A DNA stretch of 46,990 nt from Deltaproteobacteria bacterium (GTDB taxonomy: Bacteria; Desulfobacterota; Binatia; Binatales; Binataceae). The notes below the pieces were generated by a model. That model saw only the letters and a program-made list of their open reading frames with translations, searched no databases and had not been told where the DNA came from. A program made the position numbers and the translations under genes. The stretch covers positions 1 through 46,990 of the forward strand of contig JAKAVN010000009.1 in assembly GCA_021827495.1 (NCBI GenBank). Direction: 5' to 3'. How positions within the stretch are numbered: position 1 is the first letter of the stretch; each line of letters begins with the position of its first letter. Shown here piece by piece: positions 25,433 to 33,192 of this stretch.

Positions 25433-25561
25433 GATAGGCGCACGCATCACAGCGGCGCGATGCGGATTCTCCAGTAGGCGCGCGGCTTCGGCGCCTGATC
25501 TACGACAACACGCCGCGCGGGAGCTTGCATTTCCACGGCGGCTGCGGCTGAGATTGTGCCT

Positions 25562-26047
25562 ATGAATAAAACCTTGTGGCTCTATGGCGTGCTGGTTTTT
25601 GCGGGCGGCCTGGTTGGCGGAGCCGTGTCGGGGGAAATCTGGCGTCCGCCCAGCGCGGCGGCCGCAGCGGCTGCACCGGCGAGCGCGCCCGCGGCGGCGC
25701 AGCGGATCGTGACAGCGTCGGAATTCGTCGTCCTCGACGCGGCCGGCAAGCCGCGCGCCAGGATCGACGTGTCCAAGGACGGTCAGGCCAGCTTCGCGCT
25801 GTACGACCGCGACAGCCATCCTCGCGCCCAGATCGTCGTCGATTCGCTGGGCGCGCCGAGCGTAAAACTTTACGACCTCGCCAACAAGCTCAGGCTCGCG
25901 CTCGAAGTCGACAGCGACGGAATTCCGACCGTGCGCCTGCTGGACAATCACGGTCAGCCACGCGAGTTGCTCGGCGTCGACGGCGACGGGGAGCCCGGAC
26001 TCAATTTCTACGAGGCGGACGGCAAGCTGATGCGCGAACTGCCGTAG
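25562..26047 (+). CDS. Membrane-anchored beta-repeat protein of unknown function
   Basis: A 161-residue protein with an N-terminal hydrophobic anchor (LWLYGVLVFAGGLVGGAVSG), an Ala-rich linker, then about five copies of a 20-22-residue unit: EFVVLDAAGKPRARIDVSKD, ASFALYDRDSHPRAQIVVD, SVKLYDLANKLRLALEVD, TVRLLDNHGQPRELLGVD and LNFYEADGKLMREL. Each has a hydrophobic strand, a D/N-x-x-G-x-x-R turn and a second strand ending in Asp, which suggests a small beta solenoid or propeller outside the membrane. I know this pattern from uncharacterised bacterial proteins but cannot assign a role. The start is ATG 25562 (GTG at 25556 is alternative). Confidence 0.7.
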   Translation: MNKTLWLYGVLVFAGGLVGGAVSGEIWRPPSAAAAAAAPASAPAAAQRIVTASEFVVLDAAGKPRARIDVSKDGQASFALYDRDSHPRAQIVVDSLGAPSVKLYDLANKLRLALEVDSDGIPTVRLLDNHGQPRELLGVDGDGEPGLNFYEADGKLMRELP

Positions 26048-26134
26048 GGCGCGCCGCGCCTTGGCGGAATTCGGCACGCCGCGCTATCTTGAACACATGG
26101 CGCCGATGTGGCGCCGAGGATGGCGATTCTCCGG

Positions 26135-26164
26135 AAAGTATCTGCCTCAAAAGTATCTGTCTTA
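26135..26164 (+). repeat. Tandem 15-bp repeat in the acnA leader
   Basis: AAAGTATCTGCCTCA at 26135-26149 is followed at once by a copy at 26150-26164 with two changes. A weaker third match (GGATTTGCCTCA) ends a few bases before the aconitase start. The array lies just upstream of the AGAGGAAAGGA ribosome binding region and could be an operator or leader structure. Confidence 0.6.
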
Positions 26165-26187
26165 GAGGAAAGGATTTGCCTCAAACC

Positions 26188-28953
26188 ATGGGTAAAGACA
26201 GTTTCGGTGCGCGCACCGCGCTCAATGCCGGCGGCCGCAAATACACGATCTTCAGCCTCCCGGCGCTGGAGCGGCGCGGCTTCAAGCTGGCGCGCCTGCC
26301 GTATTCGATAAAGGTGATGCTCGAGAACGTGCTGCGCCGCGAGGACGGCGTGGTGGTCACCGCCGACCAGGTCGAAGCGGTCGCGCGCTGGCAGCCGCAG
26401 CCGGGCGAGCGCGAGTTCTCCTTCATGCCGGCGCGCGTGTTGCTCCAGGACTTCACCGGCGTGCCGGTGGTCGCTGACCTGGCCGCGATGCGCGACGCGA
26501 TCAAGCGCCTGGGCGGCGACCCCTCCCGGATCAATCCGATCCAGCCCGCCGATCTCGTAATCGACCATTCCGTACAGGTCGACAGCTTCGGCACCGCCGG
26601 TGCGTTCGCAATCAACGCCGAGATGGAGTTCGAGCGCAACCGCGAGCGCTATCTGTTTTTGCGCTGGGGCCAGGGCGCGTTCAACAACTTCCGCGTGGTG
26701 CCGCCCGACACCGGAATCGTACACCAGGTCAACCTCGAGTATCTCGCCCCGGTGGTCTTCACCTCCAAGGATGGCCAGGCTTATCCCGACACGCTGCTCG
26801 GCACCGACTCGCATACCACGATGGTCAACGGGCTGGGCGTGGTGGGATGGGGCGTGGGCGGAATCGAGGCCGAGGCGGCGATGCTCGGGCGCTCGATCCC
26901 GATGCTGATTCCCGAGGTGATCGGTTTCAGGTTCAACGGCGCGATGCGCCCGGGCACGACCGCCACCGACCTGGTGCTGACGGTCACGCAGATGCTGCGC
27001 AAGCGCGGCGTGGTCAACAAGTTCGTCGAATACTTCGGCAGCGGGTTGGGCAGCCTGAGCGTCGCCGACCGCGCCACCCTGGGCAACATGTCGCCCGAGT
27101 ACGGCGCGACGATCGGATTCTTTCCGGTTGACGATCAGACCCTGGAATACCTGCGCCTGACCGGACGGCCCGAGCCGCAGGTGCGGCTGATCGAGGCCTA
27201 CTGCAAGGCGCAGGGGCTCTTCCGCACCATCGAGTCGCCCGATCCGATCTTCACCGATACGCTCGAACTGGATCTGCGCACGGTCGAGCCGAGCATGGCC
27301 GGGCCGCGCCGCCCGCAGGACCGCGTGCGCCTGCGCGCGTCCAAGGCCGAGTTCCGCCGCGAGCTGGCCAAGGAAGTTGTTGATCACAACGGCGTCGATC
27401 CGGCGCTCGTCGCGCGCTGGATCGGCGAGGGCGGCACCGCCGCCGCGGCGCCGCATCAGGCGATCGAGGCCGGCGAAATGGGGCCGCTCGCGCGCCGGGT
27501 CGAAGTGACGGGCGAGGGCGGCGAGCGCTTCGAACTCGCGCAGGGCGCGGTGATTATCGCGGCGATCACGAGCTGCACCAACACCTCGAATCCGTCGGTG
27601 ATGCTGGGCGCGGGACTGCTGGCGAAAAACGCGGTCGAGCGCGGGCTCAGCGTCAAGCCGTGGGTCAAGACCAGTCTCGCGCCGGGATCGAAGGTGGTCA
27701 CCGACTATCTCAAGCGCGCGGGCCTCACCGAGTACCTCGAGCGGCTGCGCTTCAACCTGGTCGGTTACGGCTGCACGACCTGTATCGGCAACAGCGGCCC
27801 GATTCCGGAAGCGATCGCGGCTGCGGTCAAGCAGGGCGACCTGGTGGCGTGCGCCGTGCTGAGCGGCAACCGCAACTTCGAGGGCCGTATCAACCCGGTC
27901 GTGCGCTTCAACTATCTCGCCTCGCCGCCGCTGGTGGTGGCCTACGCGATCGCGGGCACGATGGACTTCGATCCCGAACGCGACCCGCTGGGCAAGGACC
28001 CGCGGGGCAACCCGGTCTACCTGCGTGACATCTGGCCGTCGCCGCGCGAGCTGGCCGAGGCGGTGGCCGGCTCGATCGACTCCGCGATGTTCCGCAAGGA
28101 GTACGGCGAGGTGTTCGAGGGCGACGAGCGCTGGCGCGGGCTCAAGGTGCCCGAGGGCGACCTGTTCCGCTGGCAGAGCGATTCGCTATACGTCAAGGCG
28201 CCGCCGTTCTTCGACGGCGTCAGCGCGGCGCCGGCGCCGGTGCGCGACATCAAGGACGCGCGCGTGTTGGCGATGCTCGCCGACAGCGTGACCACCGATC
28301 ACATCTCGCCCGCGGGATCGATTGGGGCCGACACTCCGGCCGGCCGCTATCTGATCGCCCACGGCGTCCAGCCGCGCGACTTCAATTCCTACGGCGCGCG
28401 CCGCGGCAACCATGAGGTGATGGTGCGCGGGACCTTCGCCAACATCCGGCTGCGCAACGAGCTGGTGGCGGGCGTCGAAGGCGGCTTCACGCTGCATCTG
28501 CCCGACGGCGAGCGCACCACGATTTTCGAGGCCGCCGAGCGCTACCGCGCCGAGGACGCGGCGCTGATCGTGATCGCCGGCAAGGAGTACGGCTCGGGCA
28601 GCTCGCGCGACTGGGCCGCCAAGGGCACGCAGCTGCTCGGCGTGCGAGCGGTAATTGCCGAGAGCTTCGAGCGGATCCATCGCAGCAACCTGGTCGGGAT
28701 GGGCGTTCTGCCGCTCGAGTTCACCGGCGGCCAGACCCGCAAGAGCCTCGGGCTGACGGGGCGCGAGAGCTACTCGATCGAAGGGCTGGCGGCCGGCGTC
28801 GAGCGGCGCCAGAAGCTCAAGGTTGGCGTCGCCGACGGTGGCCGGACGCGCGAGTTCGAGGTGCTGGCGCGAATCGACACGCCCGAGGAGGTCGAGTACA
28901 TGCGCCACGGCGGCATCCTGCCCTACGTGTTGCGCGAACTGCTCCACGCCTAA
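26188..28953 (+). CDS. acnA: Aconitate hydratase A
   Basis: A 921-residue aconitase that isomerises citrate to isocitrate in the TCA and glyoxylate cycles. The 4Fe-4S ligands are Cys463 (SCTNTSNPSVMLGAG), Cys529 and Cys532 (GYGCTTCIGNSGP), spaced like E. coli AcnA. Further signatures are DTLLGTDSHTTMVNGLGVVG and, in the C-terminal swivel domain, YGSGSSRDWAAKG. The length and the N-terminus (GARTALNAGGRKYTIFSLPA) fit AcnA/IRP1-type, not AcnB. The ATG at 26188 is 15 bp past AGAGGAAAGGA; a TTG at 26176 sits at better spacing and may be the real start. The frame is open far upstream but antisense debris only. AcnA-type proteins can bind RNA when the cluster is lost. Confidence 0.95.
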   Translation: MGKDSFGARTALNAGGRKYTIFSLPALERRGFKLARLPYSIKVMLENVLRREDGVVVTADQVEAVARWQPQPGEREFSFMPARVLLQDFTGVPVVADLAAMRDAIKRLGGDPSRINPIQPADLVIDHSVQVDSFGTAGAFAINAEMEFERNRERYLFLRWGQGAFNNFRVVPPDTGIVHQVNLEYLAPVVFTSKDGQAYPDTLLGTDSHTTMVNGLGVVGWGVGGIEAEAAMLGRSIPMLIPEVIGFRFNGAMRPGTTATDLVLTVTQMLRKRGVVNKFVEYFGSGLGSLSVADRATLGNMSPEYGATIGFFPVDDQTLEYLRLTGRPEPQVRLIEAYCKAQGLFRTIESPDPIFTDTLELDLRTVEPSMAGPRRPQDRVRLRASKAEFRRELAKEVVDHNGVDPALVARWIGEGGTAAAAPHQAIEAGEMGPLARRVEVTGEGGERFELAQGAVIIAAITSCTNTSNPSVMLGAGLLAKNAVERGLSVKPWVKTSLAPGSKVVTDYLKRAGLTEYLERLRFNLVGYGCTTCIGNSGPIPEAIAAAVKQGDLVACAVLSGNRNFEGRINPVVRFNYLASPPLVVAYAIAGTMDFDPERDPLGKDPRGNPVYLRDIWPSPRELAEAVAGSIDSAMFRKEYGEVFEGDERWRGLKVPEGDLFRWQSDSLYVKAPPFFDGVSAAPAPVRDIKDARVLAMLADSVTTDHISPAGSIGADTPAGRYLIAHGVQPRDFNSYGARRGNHEVMVRGTFANIRLRNELVAGVEGGFTLHLPDGERTTIFEAAERYRAEDAALIVIAGKEYGSGSSRDWAAKGTQLLGVRAVIAESFERIHRSNLVGMGVLPLEFTGGQTRKSLGLTGRESYSIEGLAAGVERRQKLKVGVADGGRTREFEVLARIDTPEEVEYMRHGGILPYVLRELLHA

Positions 28954-29126
28954 GCGCGCGCGCCGTCGCCCGCGGGACTTGCGTTGCACGCGCCGCCGCC
29001 GGCGCTCCGCGGCGATCCGGCCCGCTGTGGTTTTTCCGGCACAGCCGCGCGCCGCGTCGATAGCCGCTTGCGGCGGCAGTGCATCGACGCGGCGCGCGGC
29101 CAGCTCATTCACCGATACCTGGCGCG

Positions 29127-29615
29127 CTACTCCACTGGTGGCGCATCAGGGGCGCCACTGCTGGCCTTGGAGCCGAAAATCTTACCGTAGAGGGCGTGCC
29201 GCTGCTGCGCCATCTGTTGCATCTGGGTCAGCACCGCGGTGGACTGCTTGGTATTGGGAGCGCTCTTGAACAGCGACTCCCATACGGTCATTTTCTCCAC
29301 GGTGAGGTCATGCTGCGCGCTGGCGTACGCTGAAATTTGCGGGTCGCACGCGCCACCCGAGGCCAGGCATTTCATCAGGCTCTGGTGCGCGCGCCTGAGG
29401 GCGCCGAAGTCGGTCTTCAGATTCGCATCGCCCATAAACGCCGCGTGAATCTTGGCGTGATCGACGCCGGCCGCGCGCGCGAGCAAAAACATATGTCCGC
29501 CACCCGGTCCGCCGCGATGCCGGCCCCATCCATGCGCCACTGCCAGACCGTATGTGCCCGCCAGCACAACGCCGATTACCGCTGCCACCCGTGATACCTT
29601 TCGCTTTCCACTCAT
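29127..29615 (-). CDS. Spy/CpxP-like periplasmic protein
   Basis: A 162-residue protein with a signal peptide (VSRVAAVIGVVLAGTYGLAVAHG), a His/Gly-rich start (WGRHRGGPGGGHM) and a long helical body. The late segment LTQMQQMAQQRHALYGKIFG is close to the LTxxQ...R helix of the Spy/CpxP family, whose members are periplasmic chaperones or metal sensors induced by envelope stress. Two Cys in KCLASGGACDP could form a disulphide. The His-rich start suggests metal binding, unproven. It lies alone downstream of aconitase, convergent with it. The start is ATG 29613-29615. Confidence 0.65.
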   Translation of the reverse strand: MSGKRKVSRVAAVIGVVLAGTYGLAVAHGWGRHRGGPGGGHMFLLARAAGVDHAKIHAAFMGDANLKTDFGALRRAHQSLMKCLASGGACDPQISAYASAQHDLTVEKMTVWESLFKSAPNTKQSTAVLTQMQQMAQQRHALYGKIFGSKASSGAPDAPPVE

Positions 29616-29740
29616 ATCCTTCTATGTTCCTCGCTGTTGGTGCCCGTTGTTGGGCTGCCTCTCTATAGACGAATCGTCGCGATCGCGGTTACAGCACGCC
29701 ACGCCGGGCCGCGTTTCAGGCGCCATCGTTTGCGAGGATC

Positions 29741-29784
29741 AAAAAATTTTCCTGGCCGCTGGCCTGTTCCTGCTCAGCAGGCCA
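29741..29784 (-). terminator. Possible terminator after the APH-fold kinase gene
   Basis: On the minus strand, TGGCCTG pairs with CAGGCCA (29778-29784 and 29760-29766). About 13 bases later comes AAAATTTTTT, with the T-run at 29741-29746. It lies about 80 bp downstream of the kinase stop. The gap between stem and T-run weakens the call. Confidence 0.35.
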
Positions 29785-29864
29785 AACCAGAGCGTGCCTG
29801 TCTGGCCGGCATTGTACTTGTGATAGGTGGGATGAAGGCGCGGGATGGCGGTACATCCTGCCCG

Positions 29865-30986
29865 CTACGGGATCGTCACCGCGGCGCCGCTCTTGCGCGC
29901 GACGTAGCCGCTCAGCAGCCGCAGCACCGACGGCGTGACCTCGCTTATCGCGCCGGGACGAAAGCCGACGCTCTGTGGCCCGCGCACCCGCATCATCCCG
30001 AGCATCGAGAGCCGCAGCGCCCCCGCGAGAGCCTGGTAGTAGCGCAAGCGCCGCAGTTCCATCGGGGCAATCGTGTGGTACAGCGCTAGGTAGAGGGCGT
30101 TGAACGTGCGGCGCAGATTGTTCCCGGCCGCGTTCTCGCGCATCCAATGCGGATGCTCCATCGCGCTGGTCGACAGGATTGCCGCCGTGGTGGCGGCGTC
30201 GAAATGGCGGTCGCCGATGGCCGCGTTGGACCAGTCGATAACTCCCGTCACACGGAATCCTTTAACCATGACGTTTTGCGGATGGTAGTCCATGTGGAGG
30301 AAGGAGGATGGGGCGGTTCGGAACTCCGTCGCGCGGCCGCGCAAACGGTCCAGCGCTTCGGCCAGCCCCGGCAGCGGACCCTGCTCGACGCGGGCCGCGA
30401 GGGTTTCCAAAGTACGCTCGAGCAGGCGCGCCGCCGCGCCATCTTCCAAACCATCCTCCGCCCGCATCGCGATTCCTGGGTGATTCGCGGCGGCCGGCGT
30501 TCGCAGCGCCTCGACCGCTGCCGGCCCAAGCGCCATCCGATGCAGCCGGGCTTGCATGCGCACGAATCCCAGGAAACCCATCGAGAAGGTCTTGAAGGCT
30601 TGCGGGAAGGAGCGAATCGCAAATAGCGGTCCGCCGCTTAGCCGCTCCATCACCAAGAATGGCGCGCCGGCCGCCGCGCCCCCAGGCTCGAACAGGTAGG
30701 GCCGCGGCGCCGGATAACCGGCGCTGGCAAGATGGCTGATCGTGCGGTACTCGAGCGCGCCTTTGTCGGCCGACTCGACGCTCGGATAGAAGCGCAACAC
30801 CAGCGGCGCGCCCGCCTCGACGCCAGGCAGAAGCTCGGTGCGCGTGCGCAGCCGGAACTCGTACAGCGTCGTTTCCCATCCGCTCGTAAGGACGCGCAGA
30901 TGCTCGACGGCGGCGCCCAGGTAAACGGAGAGGGCGGCGGTCAGAGTTTCGGGCTCGGTGGGAATCTGATGCGAGGCATCCGGCAC
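29865..30986 (-). CDS. APH-fold phosphotransferase (aminoglycoside phosphotransferase-like)
   Basis: A protein of about 373 residues with the aminoglycoside/choline kinase fold. The catalytic loop is FLHMDYHPQNVMV (His-x-Asp-x4-Asn) and the metal site is VIDWSNAAIGDRHFDAA. The nucleotide-binding N-lobe includes WETTLYEFRL and PLVLRFY, and a hinge-like FLVMERLSGGPLF follows. The substrate may be a sugar, choline-like or antibiotic molecule, and the sequence does not tell which; family membership is not evidence of resistance. The start is uncertain: GTG 30984-30986 is chosen, TTG 31025 is possible, and no strong ribosome binding site is seen. It lies 99 bp downstream of an EmrA-type gene on the same strand. 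Confidence 0.8.
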   Translation of the reverse strand: MPDASHQIPTEPETLTAALSVYLGAAVEHLRVLTSGWETTLYEFRLRTRTELLPGVEAGAPLVLRFYPSVESADKGALEYRTISHLASAGYPAPRPYLFEPGGAAAGAPFLVMERLSGGPLFAIRSFPQAFKTFSMGFLGFVRMQARLHRMALGPAAVEALRTPAAANHPGIAMRAEDGLEDGAAARLLERTLETLAARVEQGPLPGLAEALDRLRGRATEFRTAPSSFLHMDYHPQNVMVKGFRVTGVIDWSNAAIGDRHFDAATTAAILSTSAMEHPHWMRENAAGNNLRRTFNALYLALYHTIAPMELRRLRYYQALAGALRLSMLGMMRVRGPQSVGFRPGAISEVTPSVLRLLSGYVARKSGAAVTIP

Positions 30987-31085
30987 GGCGAGGCGAGCGT
31001 AATACGCGCATGGCCCGCGGCGCAATTGGCCAACGCCGGCGGCCGTATGGCGCGGCTGTGTGCGCTCGGCATCTGCGCAGTTAAG

Positions 31086-32300
31086 CTACTTCGACGATGC
31101 GCCCGGCTGCTGCGAACTGAGCAGGGGAGGATTCGGCTGCGCGGGCGCCGGCGCCTGCCCCAAGGGGCGAAAGACGTGGTCTTTCTGCCGGCCGTTGTCA
31201 AGCGGTCGCAGCGATCGCATCGTCTCGGGGACGATCCCGTGTTCGACGTACTCGTGCTGGAGAGTGGAAGTGAGGAGCGGCCCGCGGGTGTCGGAGATGT
31301 CGATCGCGACCTCGACCGAGAGGCCCATCCGCAGCGGCTTATCAAGCGGCTCGGGTTGGTCGAGCACGATTTTGACCGGCACGCGCTGCACGACTTTGAC
31401 CCAGTTGCCGGTGGCGTTCTCGGGCGGCAGCAATGCGAAGGCCGAGCCGGTGCCGATGCTGATGGAATCGACGTGGGCCTGATAAGTGTAGCCGGGATAG
31501 ATGTCGGCTTCGACTTCGGCCGGTTGGCCGACGCGCACGTCGGTGAGTTGGGTTTCCTTGTAGTTCGCGGTGATGTAGAGACCGCGGACCGGGACCAGGG
31601 CCATCAGCGGCTGCCCGACCTCGACGCGATGCCCGACGTGGACATTTTTGCGCGTCACGATCCCTTCGAAGGGCGCCTTGATAACGGTGTAGCTCAGGCT
31701 GAGCGTGGCGGCTTCCAGCGCGGCTCGGGCCTGGTTAACGATCGGCCGGTCGTAGCGCGCATGGTCCTCGCGGGCGCCCAAGGCGGCCTCGGCCTGCATC
31801 ATCTGGTGCTTGGCCAGCGCCTGGGTGGCGAGCGCCACGCGCAAGCCGGTGGTCGCCTGGTCGTAGTATTCACTGGAGACCACGCCCTGCGTTTTGAGTG
31901 CCTTGGCCCGGTTGTAGTCGATACGGGCCTGGTTGAGCTGCGACTCGGCAAGCTTGAGGCCCGACTGTGCGGCCGCGACTTGCGCGTAAAGCTGGTCGAC
32001 GGTCTGACGAGCGCGCTCGAGCTGGGCTTGGGCCTCGTTGACCCGGACCCGGTAGTCGGTCGGATCAAGCTCGATCAGTTTGTCGCCGGACTTGACCCGC
32101 CAGTTGTCCTCGACGAAGACCTTGACCACGGTGCCGGTGACCCGCGAGGAGATGAGCCCCACCGAGCCATCGACGTAGGCGTCGTCCGTGGAGACGTGAG
32201 AGCTGAAGTAGCGGTAGTACCTGATGGCTGGAAAAATGGCTGCCAGCACTACAACCGCAACCACCACCAGCAGAACCCGGCGAAGCCAAATCGATTTCAT
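31086..32300 (-). CDS. emrA: EmrA/HlyD-type membrane fusion (periplasmic adaptor) protein
   Basis: A 404-residue adaptor with one N-terminal membrane helix (LRRVLLVVVAVVVLAAIFPA), then STDDAYVDGSVGLISSRVTG, the first biotinyl-lipoyl-like half typical of EmrA. A coiled-coil hairpin (about 95-200, with repeated AQ/QA heptads) and the second lipoyl half, YTVIKAPFEGIVTRKNVHVG, come next. A beta-barrel region ends in a Pro/Gln-rich tail. EmrA bridges an EmrB-type MFS exporter to an outer-membrane channel. Neither partner is in the window; the next gene on this strand is the APH-fold kinase. The start is ATG 32298-32300, just before the basic membrane-anchor start. Confidence 0.88.
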   Translation of the reverse strand: MKSIWLRRVLLVVVAVVVLAAIFPAIRYYRYFSSHVSTDDAYVDGSVGLISSRVTGTVVKVFVEDNWRVKSGDKLIELDPTDYRVRVNEAQAQLERARQTVDQLYAQVAAAQSGLKLAESQLNQARIDYNRAKALKTQGVVSSEYYDQATTGLRVALATQALAKHQMMQAEAALGAREDHARYDRPIVNQARAALEAATLSLSYTVIKAPFEGIVTRKNVHVGHRVEVGQPLMALVPVRGLYITANYKETQLTDVRVGQPAEVEADIYPGYTYQAHVDSISIGTGSAFALLPPENATGNWVKVVQRVPVKIVLDQPEPLDKPLRMGLSVEVAIDISDTRGPLLTSTLQHEYVEHGIVPETMRSLRPLDNGRQKDHVFRPLGQAPAPAQPNPPLLSSQQPGASSK

Positions 32301-32497
32301 TTTCCCGTCGCGGCTTGCCTCGGGTCCGTTGCTGAACTAACGGGCCTGGTCCACGCGGCAGCCAATCCCATCCTCATAATAGACACTCGGAACATAAGGC
32401 AAAGAGCGGCTTGGCAAATCTAGCCTGTCCGCTCCGCGCCGTCCACTGTGCGTGGCCTGCGGGCGTGTGTGGCTTGCGGGCCGCTCTCAAGTGCATG

Positions 32498-33184
32498 CTA
32501 GGGAAACTTTATGAGCAGGGTGGGGCCTCCGGACGCTTGCACGACGACCGCGCCATCGGAGAGGATATCGGCCACGACGTGGCCCGCCTCGTCGAGCGAA
32601 GTAATTTCGGCGTCCACCCGCCCGTCCGGACGCTCGAAGAGAAACAGGGCCGGCGAGCGCGCTTCGACCACGAAGCTCAGCGTCAGATCCTCGACCAGTC
32701 CGGTAAGCAGACCACTCGATGGCCCTTTGACGAAAATCTGTATGTTGGGGTTCGCGCGCGGCGCTATGCTATTGACGCCGCCTGAGCTCTGCACGACGGT
32801 GGTGCCAAACGGATCGTTGGTCGACGCCTCAGCCAGCAGCGTGATGCCGGAAACCAGCTCGGTGGTCAGCAAAGCGGCGCTGTTGCTGAGCTTGGTGACG
32901 ATCATCTGCACGCCCGGCGAGTTGTTGACGATCACCACGGATTCGGGCACTACACCCCTGAAGGTCCATGATTGGACGGTATCGGTGACCACCGCCTGAA
33001 ACGGCGTGCCGGGCGTGCCGAGCACCCACAAGCTGTTCTCTGACGGGACTTTGGAGGTATTGCCGGGCAGGGTGGGATCGACGGTGCCGAAAGCTCCTCC
33101 GCATGCCGTGCAGGCCAATGCCAGGATCGCGAGCGCGCCGCGCAGTGCGGCGGCCGACAGTTTCGATTTGAGGTTGGCTGCCAT
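32498..33184 (-). CDS. Putative lipoprotein of unknown function
   Basis: A 228-residue secreted protein whose signal segment ends ILALACTACGG; Cys25 or Cys28 could be lipidated. The rest is beta-rich and Thr/Ser/Val-rich, with regular strands such as ITLLAEASTNDPFGTTVVQS, NIQIFVKGPSSGLLTGLVED and DGAVVVQASGGPTLLIKFP, suggesting an immunoglobulin-like or jelly-roll domain. I recognise no family. It starts 8 bp after the stop of the DUF4382-like gene and is almost certainly co-transcribed with it. Both are exported, so they may act together at the cell surface. Confidence 0.65.
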   Translation of the reverse strand: MAANLKSKLSAAALRGALAILALACTACGGAFGTVDPTLPGNTSKVPSENSLWVLGTPGTPFQAVVTDTVQSWTFRGVVPESVVIVNNSPGVQMIVTKLSNSAALLTTELVSGITLLAEASTNDPFGTTVVQSSGGVNSIAPRANPNIQIFVKGPSSGLLTGLVEDLTLSFVVEARSPALFLFERPDGRVDAEITSLDEAGHVVADILSDGAVVVQASGGPTLLIKFP

Positions 33185-33192
33185 CGCTAATC

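Noticed and set aside
29865-30986. Antibiotic-resistance aminoglycoside phosphotransferase
   Set aside because: Only the general APH/choline kinase fold is supported. The substrate loop cannot be matched to a resistance enzyme by eye, so no resistance claim is made.
30732-32423. Open frame of about 560 codons on the plus strand
   Set aside because: Antisense to the APH-fold kinase and EmrA-type genes, which have clear motifs; no start signal or domain.
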